In this document: positions 31,120 to 37,757 of the stretch, piece by piece
Layout: each line of letters begins with the position of its first letter
How positions within the stretch are numbered: position 1 is the stretch's first letter
NCBI RefSeq assembly: GCF_004361695.1
Contig: NZ_SNVW01000019.1
Coordinates: 1-37,757, forward strand
DNA from: Curtobacterium flaccumfaciens
GTDB taxonomy: Bacteria > Actinomycetota > Actinomycetes > Actinomycetales > Microbacteriaceae
Reading direction: 5' to 3'
DNA: 37,757 nucleotides
The notes under the pieces: generated by a model
Database searches by the model: none
What the model was told of the DNA's origin: nothing
What the model saw: only the letters and a program-made list of their open reading frames with translations
Translations under genes and position numbers: made by a program

Positions 31120-31977
31120 TCAGACGTCGCGTCGACGCGCTGCCGTGAGCGCGACGGCACCCACGACGACGACCTCCGCCAGGAGGACGGCGAACCCGCC
31201 CCACCCGTTCAGGACGATGCCGTCCTGCTGGCCGGGGAACGCGTAGGTGTACAGCTGCGAGCCCGCGTTGTCCGGCAGGAACTTCGCGATGTCGAGCACC
31301 CACTGCTGGCCCATCAGGTTGCCGATGCCGGACAGCAGCAGCGGCAGGACGAGCAGGAGGCCGAGCGTCACCGCGATCCCGCCGGCGCTGGACCGCACGA
31401 GCAGTCCGATGCCGAACGCCAGCAGCGCCACCAGGGTCACGTACACGGACGACCCCAGGATCGGCATGAACACCGCCGGGTCGCCGATGGCGGGAGCAGC
31501 GTCCTTCGCGGACTGCAGCGCGGACGAGAGGAGCACCCCGATCCACGTCGACACCACGCTGACGAGGAACGTCACGAGTGCGAGGACGGTGGCCTTCGCG
31601 AGGACGACACCCGTCCGACGGGGGTCGGCCGTGAACGTCGAGCGGATCTGCCCGGTGCCGTACTCACCGGTGATGATGAGCACGCCGAGCACGCCGACGA
31701 CGAGCGTGGTCAGGAGCACGCTGCCGGTGTTGAGGTTCACGAAGTTGCCGTTCGCCGCGTCCGCCGGCGCGTCACCGGGGACGGGGTCCACGGCCGCTCC
31801 GAGCAGCGCCGCCATGCCGATCGTCACGACGACGAGGATCGCGTAGCACCACCAGGTGGAGCGGATGCTGCGGAGCTTGATCCACTCGCTGCGGACCAGT
31901 CGGCCGAAGCCGAGGCGCACGCTGTCCGGCAGGGTGGCGGCCGACCGGTTGCGGGTCGGCGTGTTCGTGGCGGTCAT
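31120..31977 (-). CDS. ABC-2 type transporter permease
   Basis: A 285-residue permease with about six membrane helices (near 45-65, 85-105, 125-150, 175-195, 200-220, 260-280). The N-terminal RSEWIKLRSIRSTWW and the ITGEYGTGQIRSTFTADPRR motif are typical of ABC-2 permeases paired with CcmA-like ATPases. The ATG overlaps the ATPase stop (ATGA). The exported substrate is unknown; similar pairs export lipids, peptides or antibiotics. Confidence 0.88.
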   Translation of the reverse strand: MTATNTPTRNRSAATLPDSVRLGFGRLVRSEWIKLRSIRSTWWCYAILVVVTIGMAALLGAAVDPVPGDAPADAANGNFVNLNTGSVLLTTLVVGVLGVLIITGEYGTGQIRSTFTADPRRTGVVLAKATVLALVTFLVSVVSTWIGVLLSSALQSAKDAAPAIGDPAVFMPILGSSVYVTLVALLAFGIGLLVRSSAGGIAVTLGLLLVLPLLLSGIGNLMGQQWVLDIAKFLPDNAGSQLYTYAFPGQQDGIVLNGWGGFAVLLAEVVVVGAVALTAARRRDV

Positions 31978-32906
31978 CGGTCGCCCTCCGATCGGTACTC
32001 GACGTCGTCGCGGGTGAGGGCCATGTAGGCCTCCTCGAGGCTCGCGCCCGTCGGGGTGAGCTCGTGCAGGGGGACGCCGACCTGCGCGGCGATGTTGCCC
32101 ACCGTCACGGCGTCCGGCCCGACGACCAGGAACGAGCCGTCGTCGCGCGGGGTCACCGTCGCGTTCGGGCCGATCGCCTGGAACAGCTGGTCCGGCGCGG
32201 GCGTCCGGACGACGACGCGCGAGCCGCCGCCTCCGCTGCCGCCAGCACCGCCGCCACCGGCGACGAACTCCGCGATCGGGGCGTCCGCCAGCACCTTGCC
32301 GCGGCCGAGGACGACGACGCGGTCCGCCGTCTGCGCCATCTCGCTCATGAGGTGGCTGGAGAGGAAGACGGTCCGACCGTCGGCGGCCATCCGGCGGGCG
32401 AGCTGTCGCACCCACACCACGCCGTCGGGGTCGAGGCCGTTCACCGGCTCGTCGAGGATGAGGGTCTTCGGGTCGCCGAGGAGCGCCGCCGCGATGCCGA
32501 GTCGCTGGCCCATGCCGAGGGAGAACCCGCCGACACGCTTCTTCGCCACCGAGTCCAGGCCGGTCATGTCGATGACCTCGTGCACGCGGGACTTCGGGAT
32601 GCCGTGCGTCGCCGCGAGGGAGAGGAGGTGGTTGTACGCGCTCCGGCCGGAGTGCACCGCCTTCGCCTCGAGCAGGGCGCCGACCTGCCGCAGGGGGTCG
32701 CGGAAGCTGGCGTACGGCTGGCCGTTCACCGTCGCCCGTCCCGCGGTGGGGCGGTCGAGCCCCATGATCATGCGCATCGTGGTGGACTTCCCGGCGCCGT
32801 TCGGCCCGAGGAAGCCGGTCACACTACCCGGCCGGACGACGAACGAGACGTCGTCGACGGCGGTCTTGGGACCGTACTGTTTGGAGAGGTGCTCGACTTC
32901 GATCAC
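31974..32906 (-). CDS. ABC transporter ATP-binding protein
   Basis: A 310-residue ATPase: Walker A GPNGAGKST (about 35-43), Q-loop region, signature FSLGMGQRLG, Walker B TLILDEPVNGLDPDG and the SSHLMSE switch. It belongs to the DRA/CcmA-like exporters. The Gly-rich insert AGGGGAGGSGGGGS (about 230) connects the ATPase domain to a C-terminal regulatory domain. The GTG start at 32906 has TAGCGT ending 7 bases upstream and no Shine-Dalgarno. It forms a two-gene operon with the permease. Confidence 0.92.
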   Translation of the reverse strand: MIEVEHLSKQYGPKTAVDDVSFVVRPGSVTGFLGPNGAGKSTTMRMIMGLDRPTAGRATVNGQPYASFRDPLRQVGALLEAKAVHSGRSAYNHLLSLAATHGIPKSRVHEVIDMTGLDSVAKKRVGGFSLGMGQRLGIAAALLGDPKTLILDEPVNGLDPDGVVWVRQLARRMAADGRTVFLSSHLMSEMAQTADRVVVLGRGKVLADAPIAEFVAGGGGAGGSGGGGSRVVVRTPAPDQLFQAIGPNATVTPRDDGSFLVVGPDAVTVGNIAAQVGVPLHELTPTGASLEEAYMALTRDDVEYRSEGDR

Positions 32907-32913
32907 GGCGGCA

Positions 32914-32919
32914 ACGCTA
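32914..32919 (-). promoter_or_regulatory. -10 box of the ABC operon
   Basis: TAGCGT on the minus strand with a 7-base gap to the GTG start, a leaderless layout. Confidence 0.4.
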
Positions 32920-33027
32920 CGGGCGAGTGCCGGTCGGCCGCGTCCACCGCAGGGGGGAGACGGCCTGCACCGTTCGGGGGACCTGGCGCATCCCGCACCG
33001 ACCCGACGGCGTGCTCCGCGGCGGCGC

Positions 33028-33033
33028 TACCCT
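33028..33033 (+). promoter_or_regulatory. -10 box of arr
   Basis: TACCCT ends 6 bases before GTG 33040; no Shine-Dalgarno is present. Confidence 0.4.
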
Positions 33034-33039
33034 GGCGCC

Positions 33040-33450
33040 GTGAGCGACGCACTCGACGACGGGCCCTTCTTCCACGGCACCAAGGCGGACCTGACGGTCG
33101 GCGACCTGCTGACCGCGGGCTTCCGCTCGAACTACCGCCCCGAGGTGGTGATGAACCACGTCTACTTCACCGCGCTGCCGGACGGCGCCGGTCTGGCCGC
33201 CGAACTCGCCGCGGGCGACGGACTCCCCCACGTGTTCGAGGTCGAGCCGACCGGTGCGTTCGAGGACGACCCGAACGTCACCGACAAGAAGTTCCCCGGC
33301 AACCCGACCCGGTCCTACCGCAGCGCCGAGCCGATCCGGATCGTCCGCGAGGTCACCGACTGGCCACGGCTGACGCCCGAGGCGCTGCAGGCGTGGCGCG
33401 GCCGGTTGGCGGTGCTCCGCGCAGACGAACGCGGCGAGATCATCAACTGA
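33040..33450 (+). CDS. arr: NAD(+)-rifampin ADP-ribosyltransferase
   Basis: A 136-residue protein matching Arr over its full length: FFHGTKADLTVGDLL, a TAL..AGLAAELAAGDG stretch, VFEVEPTGAFEDDPN and the signature KKFPGNPTRSYRS. Arr transfers ADP-ribose from NAD+ to the C23 hydroxyl of rifamycins and inactivates them. No transposon, integron or base-composition shift flanks it, so it looks like an intrinsic chromosomal gene, as in many environmental actinobacteria. The start is set by the TACCCT box. It is divergent from the ABC exporter (133 bases). Confidence 0.93.
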   Translation: MSDALDDGPFFHGTKADLTVGDLLTAGFRSNYRPEVVMNHVYFTALPDGAGLAAELAAGDGLPHVFEVEPTGAFEDDPNVTDKKFPGNPTRSYRSAEPIRIVREVTDWPRLTPEALQAWRGRLAVLRADERGEIIN

Positions 33451-33458
33451 CCCCGCCT

Positions 33459-33555
33459 GGGTCGTTCCGCGCGTGGTGGGTCATTCCGCGCGGAGGAAGA
33501 CGAATCGCGCGTAGGAGGCCGGAACTTCCGACCCCCTACGCGCGATTCCGCTTCC
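33459..33555. repeat. Long hairpin and direct repeats between arr and the cold-shock gene (family 4)
   Basis: GGGTCRTTCCGCGCG occurs at 33459 and 33478. A perfect 14-base stem follows (33502-33515 / 33535-33548, GAATCGCGCGTAGG), extended by GGAAG / CTTCC outside and CGGAA-C-TTCCG in the loop. It sits between convergent genes and is a likely bidirectional terminator. Confidence 0.8.
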
Positions 33556-33614
33556 TACTGCACATGCGATGGGAAGAAACGCTCCGCCGCGCTCCGTCGG
33601 CCGCTGCTGATCGC

Positions 33615-33824
33615 TCAGCGGATGATCGAGATGTTGGCCGCTTCCGGGCCCTTCTTGCCGGGCCCGACGTCGAAGCGGACCCGGTCGTGCTCCTCGAGCG
33701 AGCGGTAGCCCGTCGTCACGACGATGCTCGAGAAGTGGGCGAAGAGCTCTTCCGAGCCGTCGTCCGGGGTGATGAAGCCGAAGCCCTTGTTGTGGTCGAA
33801 CCACTTCACGGTGCCGGTGGGCAT
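33615..33824 (-). CDS. Cold-shock domain protein (CspA family)
   Basis: A 69-residue single cold-shock domain: GTVKWFDHNKGFGFI (with RNP1 KGFGFI), the RNP2-equivalent LFAHFS, and a C-terminal FDVGPGKKGPEAANI. It binds single-stranded RNA/DNA and melts mRNA structure. It begins 16 bases after the desaturase stop on the same strand, so the two appear co-transcribed. No good Shine-Dalgarno precedes ATG 33824; an in-frame GTG four codons upstream is the alternative start. Confidence 0.92.
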   Translation of the reverse strand: MPTGTVKWFDHNKGFGFITPDDGSEELFAHFSSIVVTTGYRSLEEHDRVRFDVGPGKKGPEAANISIIR

Positions 33825-33840
33825 GGTCGTCAACACGGCG

Positions 33841-34950
33841 TCAGTGGATGCGCAGCTGCGCGACCATCGGGCACGCGAACGGGTCACGGGCGGCGAGCCC
33901 GACCCGGTTGAGGTACCGGACGACGATGCCGTACGAGCGCAGCAGCGTGGTCTCCGTGTAGGGCACGTCGAGCGTGTCGCAGTGGTCGCGGACGAGCAGG
34001 CGGGCCTGCTTCAGCGCCGGACGCGGCATCGACGGGAAGAGGTGGTGCTCGACCTGGTAGTTCAGGCCGCCCATGAGGAACGAGACCCACCAGCCACCGC
34101 GGATGTTGCGGGAGGTGCGCACCTGGCGGGAGAAGAAGTCGACCTTGGCGTCGTGCGCGATGGTCGGCATGCCCTTGTGGTTCGGGGCGAACGAGGCGCC
34201 CATCATCACGCCGAAGACGGCGAGCTGCACCCCGAGGAACGCGCAGGCCATGCCGAACGGCAGGAACCAGAACACGACGGTCAGGTAGATGGCGAAGCGT
34301 GCGACGAGCAGCCCACCCTCGATGAGGCGGTGCTTGACGTCCGCCTTGGTGCCGTTGCCGGTGACGACCGACATCACGGCGTAGCGGTGCAGGTTGATCC
34401 CCTCGAGCGTCAGCAAGGGGAAGAACAGCCAGCCCTGGAAGCGCATGAACGTCGTCATGAGCGGACCCTTGACGGCGGCGGCGTCCTCCGGCAGGAACCG
34501 GATGCCGTCCGGCATGATGTCCGGGTCCTTGCCGACGGTGTTCGGGTTGCCGTGGTGGCGTGTGTGCTTGTTCATCCACCACGAGTAGCTGAGGCCGACG
34601 AGGAACGTGCCGATGTAGCGACCGGCGTGGTCGTTCCACCGCTGCGACGCGAAGACCTGACGGTGCGCGGCCTCGTGCGAGAGGAACGCGAACTGCGTGA
34701 AGAGCACGCCGAGCGCGCCCGCCACGATGAGCTGGAACCAGGAGTCGCCGAGGAACGCGAACGCGACCCAGGTGAGGGCGAGGGTGCCGGCCAGGGAGCC
34801 GAACAGTGCCCAGTAGAACCCGGTGCGACGTTGCAGCAGGCCGTTCTCCTTGACCTGCGCCAGGAGCGAGGAGTAGGTCGAGGTGCCGTTGCGGCTCCCC
34901 GTCCCGGGACGAGTGCGGGTGTAACCCGGTGCGAGCGGAGTGGTGGTCAT
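33841..34950 (-). CDS. Membrane fatty acid desaturase
   Basis: A 369-residue di-iron acyl-lipid/acyl-CoA desaturase. The three histidine boxes are intact: HEAAH (92-96), HTRHH (129-133) and QVEHH (299-303). Hydrophobic helices lie near 48-68, 72-90, 213-232 and 233-255. It introduces a double bond in membrane fatty acyl chains, and the family (DesA/FADS type) often responds to cold. GAAGG upstream supports ATG 34950. Directly followed by the cold-shock gene, it suggests a joint low-temperature response. Confidence 0.92.
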   Translation of the reverse strand: MTTTPLAPGYTRTRPGTGSRNGTSTYSSLLAQVKENGLLQRRTGFYWALFGSLAGTLALTWVAFAFLGDSWFQLIVAGALGVLFTQFAFLSHEAAHRQVFASQRWNDHAGRYIGTFLVGLSYSWWMNKHTRHHGNPNTVGKDPDIMPDGIRFLPEDAAAVKGPLMTTFMRFQGWLFFPLLTLEGINLHRYAVMSVVTGNGTKADVKHRLIEGGLLVARFAIYLTVVFWFLPFGMACAFLGVQLAVFGVMMGASFAPNHKGMPTIAHDAKVDFFSRQVRTSRNIRGGWWVSFLMGGLNYQVEHHLFPSMPRPALKQARLLVRDHCDTLDVPYTETTLLRSYGIVVRYLNRVGLAARDPFACPMVAQLRIH

Positions 34951-35086
34951 GCGGACCGCCTTCCGGTACGGATCGGTCCTTCAACCAATGCGAGTGAGTT
35001 CACGCTGTTGCGCTTGGCGCGACCCTATGGGCCGAAGATGCGCGTTCGCCTGGCAATCCGGTTTCCGCCGGTCCGCTCTTCGAGGG

Positions 35087-35146
35087 ACCACGATGCGGCC
35101 CGCGCGCGCCGAGCGGACCGCGATGCGGCCCGCGCGCGCCGCGCAG
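35087..35146 (+). repeat. 30-base tandem repeat
   Basis: Two near-identical 30-base units (35087-35116 and 35117-35146, core GATGCGGCCCGCGCGCGCC) plus a partial third lie in the divergent spacer (34951-35185) between the desaturase and the LLM oxidoreductase. A minus-strand TAGGGT (35027-35022) nearby may belong to the desaturase promoter. Confidence 0.75.
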
Positions 35147-35185
35147 ACCGCGATCCTGCTCCCCGCCGTCTGGCACGATCGGAGC

Positions 35186-36211
35186 ATGCCCCTCGACGGA
35201 ACTCCCCTGGACCGGCTCGGCTTCCTGACCATCGGGTCGTTCGACCCCGCCCGACCCTCGCAGGGCCACGAGGACACGCTGCGGGTCATCGAGCGCGCCG
35301 AGGCCCTCGGCTTCGACAGCGCCTGGCTCCGGCACCGACACCTGCAGCACGGCATCTCCTCCCCCATCGCGGTGATGGCCGCCGCGTCGCAGCGCACCTC
35401 GCGGATCGACCTCGGCACCGCCGTCACCCCGATCGGTGCGGAGAACCCCTTCCGGCTCGCCGAGGACCTCAGCACGGTCGACGTCCTGTTGGGCGGTCGG
35501 CTGAACCCCGGGTTCTCGGTCGGCACCCCGATGCACTACGACCTGTACCGCGAGGCGCTCTACCCCGACACCGCGGACCAGGAGGACCTCGGCAACGACC
35601 GCCTGCTGCGGTTCCGCGACCTCGTGCGCGGCGACCCGGTCACCGACACCGTCGAGCGGCGCGGCATCGAGGACTTCGCGCAGACCGTCCAGCCGCACAG
35701 CGCCGGCCTGGTCGACCGGATCTGGTACGGGACCGGCAGCACGAAGTCGGCGGTGTGGGCCGGCGAGAACGGCTTCCACCTGCTGACCTCGAGCGTCACC
35801 CGCAGCGAGAACGGCACCGACTTCGCCACGAACCAGCGGGCGCAGATCGACGCCTACCTCGACGTCCACCCCGACCCCGGCACCGCACGCGTCTCGCAGG
35901 GGCTGGTGGTCATCCCGACCGACACCGCGACGCGCGAGCAGGAGGCCCGCTACCGCGCGTACGTCGAGGGGCGCTCCGGGCGCGTCGGCGTGCCGATGGG
36001 ACCCGCGGGCATGCTCTTCGCCGCCGACCTCGTCGGTTCCTCCGCCGAGATCGCGGAGCGGTTGCGCGCCGACGCCGGGTACCAGGCGGTCACCGAGGTC
36101 GCGTTCGCCCTGCCGTTCGCGTTCGAGCCGGACGACTACGCCCAGATCGTCACGGACATCGCGGAGCGGCTCGGCCCGGAACTCGGCTGGGCGCCGAAGC
36201 GCGCGGTCTGA
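35186..36211 (+). CDS. LLM class flavin-dependent oxidoreductase
   Basis: A 341-residue luciferase-like TIM-barrel monooxygenase: LGFLTIGSF at strand 1, the AEALGFDSAWLRHRH region, TSRIDLGTAVTPIGAENPFRLAED, then STVDVLLGGRLNPGFSVG. Such enzymes use FMNH2/F420H2; substrates range from alkanes to thiols. The sequence is closest in style to the group named LLM oxidoreductase of putative FMN-dependent luciferase-like monooxygenases. The start follows a CACGAT box 6 bases upstream. It stands alone and ends before a perfect palindrome. Confidence 0.88.
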   Translation: MPLDGTPLDRLGFLTIGSFDPARPSQGHEDTLRVIERAEALGFDSAWLRHRHLQHGISSPIAVMAAASQRTSRIDLGTAVTPIGAENPFRLAEDLSTVDVLLGGRLNPGFSVGTPMHYDLYREALYPDTADQEDLGNDRLLRFRDLVRGDPVTDTVERRGIEDFAQTVQPHSAGLVDRIWYGTGSTKSAVWAGENGFHLLTSSVTRSENGTDFATNQRAQIDAYLDVHPDPGTARVSQGLVVIPTDTATREQEARYRAYVEGRSGRVGVPMGPAGMLFAADLVGSSAEIAERLRADAGYQAVTEVAFALPFAFEPDDYAQIVTDIAERLGPELGWAPKRAV

Positions 36212-36225
36212 GAACGCGACAGACC

Positions 36226-36273
36226 GACGGACTGGAGGCGCGGTGCCAGCTGGCACCGCGCCTCCAGTCCGTC
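36226..36273. repeat. Family 2 palindromic repeat (perfect 48-base palindrome)
   Basis: Two perfectly complementary 24-base halves (36226-36249 / 36250-36273) without a loop share the core GGAGGCGCGGTGCC with the element at 31063. It lies between the convergent LLM oxidoreductase and GH32 genes. Confidence 0.92.
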
Positions 36274-36294
36274 ATCGTCACCGGTCGGCCGTCG

Positions 36295-37674
36295 TCACCG
36301 GTCGACGGCGCGCTCGAGGTCCCACAGCACCGTCTCGGGTGGCGCTTCCACGCTCCACGGCGGCGCCTGCTCCGGGTAGACGCGCGTGGTGACGGAGCGG
36401 CCTGCGCTGGTGAACAGCTCGACGACGGACCCGTCCAGCAGCATCCGGACCGCGGGTCGGTCTGCGGTCCGGTCGAAGGGCGCGCGGATCACCGCGGGGC
36501 GCGTGTCGGCGCGGGGGTCCGCACTCGCCGCGGACCGGTCGACGGTGAGCGTGTCGGCGTCGACGTCGACGGTGACGTCGAGGTGTTCGGTGTCGGAGAA
36601 CCGCAACCGGATGCACCCCGTGACCGGGACGGGGAGCACCAACTCGGCTCGCGCGCCGATGCTCGCTCCGTGCGCAGGCTGCGAGGGACCGGCACGGAGG
36701 GCGTCGATCGCGGGGTGCGGCTCGGTGCGCAGTCGCCCGTTCGCGACCCATGCCCGCCGAGGTAGCGAGATCGCGCCGGACCAGCCGGCGTGTTCGGTCC
36801 ACTGCGTGGTGCGGCCCTCGGTGACCCAGCCGAACAGCACCGGCCCCCAGGAGCTGGTGCGCATGACCGAGGGGGCGTAGAAGTGGTGCCCGTCGTCCAC
36901 CCGGTGCGGGGACGGGGTGCCCGACAGCGGGATCGCGATGACGTCCCCCGGCCCGTCAGCGTGTGACCACGACGCCACGATCGCGATGTCGGTCCCGTCG
37001 ATCGTGAGGACCTGCGGGCACTCCCATCCTTCGCCGGTGTCGATGCCGTCGACCGTGTCCCTCGGCATCGAGGCGAGATCGCCGACGGACGTCCAGCTGA
37101 TGCCGTCGACCGATCGGTAGTGCCGGATCGACGCGGTCTGGTCCGCCGCTGCTGCCCCGACCGCCATCGACCATCCATCCCCGTCCTGCCAGACGAACGG
37201 GTCACGGAACATGGTGATCGCCTCGTCCGGGGACGGGTCCGCCACGACCTGGACCGGAGCACCGTAGGTCTTCCCGCCGTCGGTCGACTCGGCGAGGAGC
37301 ACCGACTGGAAGGCGCTGTCGTCGACCTTTCCCGAGTAGTAGGCACGGACGACGCCGTCGTGCAGGACCGTGTTGCCCGACCACGCGCCACCGGAATCGG
37401 CGCCGCCCGGCACCGGCACGATCGCCGGACGGTGGAGCGTCCAGTGCACGAGGTCGTCGCTCGTCGCGTGGCCCCACTCCACCGGGATCTCGAGGTCCAC
37501 CCGCGGCCGTGACTGGAAGTACAGGTGCGCCTGTCCGCCGATGTCGATCGGGCCGTTCGGGTCGTTCACGTAACCCCGGGGCAGGCGGACGTGGAACTGC
37601 GGGAGGTGGTGGTCGGCGGACACTGCGGTTGCTGCTTCCTGCGTTGCTGTCGGTGGGGAGTCGAGGTCGGTCAT
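36295..37674 (-). CDS. Glycoside hydrolase family 32 (beta-fructosidase)
   Basis: A 459-residue GH32 enzyme that hydrolyses sucrose, inulin- or levan-type fructosides. The nucleophile Asp38 lies in VNDPNGP, the transition-state stabiliser in FRDPF (157-159) and the acid/base Glu218 in GEGWECP. A C-terminal beta-sandwich (about 330-459, with LDGSVVELF) completes the family layout. There is no signal peptide, so it acts on imported sugar. Its ATG overlaps the stop of the ABC permease (ATGA), which points to uptake and intracellular cleavage of a fructoside. Confidence 0.92.
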   Translation of the reverse strand: MTDLDSPPTATQEAATAVSADHHLPQFHVRLPRGYVNDPNGPIDIGGQAHLYFQSRPRVDLEIPVEWGHATSDDLVHWTLHRPAIVPVPGGADSGGAWSGNTVLHDGVVRAYYSGKVDDSAFQSVLLAESTDGGKTYGAPVQVVADPSPDEAITMFRDPFVWQDGDGWSMAVGAAAADQTASIRHYRSVDGISWTSVGDLASMPRDTVDGIDTGEGWECPQVLTIDGTDIAIVASWSHADGPGDVIAIPLSGTPSPHRVDDGHHFYAPSVMRTSSWGPVLFGWVTEGRTTQWTEHAGWSGAISLPRRAWVANGRLRTEPHPAIDALRAGPSQPAHGASIGARAELVLPVPVTGCIRLRFSDTEHLDVTVDVDADTLTVDRSAASADPRADTRPAVIRAPFDRTADRPAVRMLLDGSVVELFTSAGRSVTTRVYPEQAPPWSVEAPPETVLWDLERAVDR

Positions 37675-37757
37675 CGGGACGATCCCGCCGTGACGCCCTC
37701 GATGAAGTACCGCTGGGCGAAGATGAACAGCAGCACACTCGGGATCATCGTCAGGAC
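37671..37757 (-). CDS. Sugar ABC transporter permease (C-terminal fragment)
   Basis: The last 28 codons of a MalG-type inner-membrane permease enter from the right edge: VLLFIFAQRYFIEGVTAG is the hallmark C-terminus (last helix plus QRYFIEGxTAG). The gene continues beyond base 37757. The overlapping ATGA with the GH32 gene indicates a fructoside uptake operon transcribed leftward. It is partial only because of the window edge. Confidence 0.85.
   Translation of the reverse strand, partial: VLTMIPSVLLFIFAQRYFIEGVTAGSSR

Noticed and set aside
31940..31955. Partial resemblance to the CAACCGGTTG operator (also at about 10247, 11880 and 25713)
   Set aside because: Only half of the palindrome is present and the sites lie inside coding sequence.
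31230..33450. Mobile resistance island around arr
   Set aside because: No transposase, integrase, attachment site or base-composition change; neighbours are ordinary chromosomal genes.
28996..36765. Two more than 1000-codon plus-strand frames (28996-32028 and 33724-36765)
   Set aside because: They are shadows of the ScyD-like, reductase, ABC, desaturase, LLM and GH32 genes, without recognisable domains.

Overview
The window is very GC-rich (roughly 70% or more). It has GTG/ATG starts, few Shine-Dalgarno sequences, actinobacterial-type -10 boxes (TANNNT) and families typical of Actinobacteria (RlmN, Arr, NlpC/P60, MocR, STPK). I read it as a chromosomal segment of a Microbacteriaceae member, probably a plant-associated Curtobacterium-like species. 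The genus is inferred from style and gene content, not from a 16S sequence. No phage, plasmid, IS element, CRISPR array or tRNA was seen.

Layout. 1-407: leader and probable promoter of an rrn operon that runs leftward out of the window, with terminator hairpins behind rlmN. 408-6441: rlmN, an NlpC/P60 endopeptidase, a divergent PPOX-fold flavoprotein/MocR regulator pair with a shared operator, an alpha/beta hydrolase and a 58-residue small protein. 6691-8052: an autoregulated YtrA-type GntR regulator coupled to a DUF1648 membrane protein. 8222-17986: a complete candidate D-apionate catabolic regulon (SDR dehydrogenase, ApnL lactonase, then a leftward operon MFS-LerK-DerI-LerI-OiaC-ApnO, and a divergent FadR-type regulator). 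18166-22110: a giant three-part envelope polysaccharide enzyme (GT2 synthase + acyltransferase-3 + SGNH). 22547-25760: a methyltransferase, a Gfo/Idh/MocA-DUF6807 fusion and a TPR protein. 25818-30153: a soluble STPK-GAF kinase, a PLP decarboxylase and a secreted ScyD-like propeller. 30455-36211: a RibD/DHFR-like reductase, an ABC-2 exporter, the Arr rifamycin ADP-ribosyltransferase, a desaturase-cold-shock protein operon and an LLM flavin oxidoreductase. 36295-37757: a GH32 fructosidase coupled to the end of a sugar ABC permease.

The central system converts the plant cell-wall branched sugar acid D-apionate to D-erythrose 4-phosphate. The proposed steps are lactone opening (ApnL), oxidoisomerisation (ApnO), decarboxylation to L-erythrulose (OiaC), phosphorylation (LerK) and two isomerisations (LerI, DerI). 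An MFS carrier would supply the substrate, and the SDR is a candidate for the first D-apiose oxidation. A palindrome CAACCGGTTG lies upstream of apnL/SDR (9055-9064), of the MFS operon (17142-17151) and of the regulator (17203-17212). It lies exactly 21 bases before the start codon in two of the three cases.

Two window-wide patterns stand out. First, at least a dozen genes have a -10-like hexamer ending 5-7 bases before the start codon and no useful Shine-Dalgarno, which indicates leaderless mRNAs. Second, several families of structured repeats sit almost exclusively at convergent gene ends, where they could act as bidirectional terminators. One copy has entered the coding N-terminus of the TPR gene.
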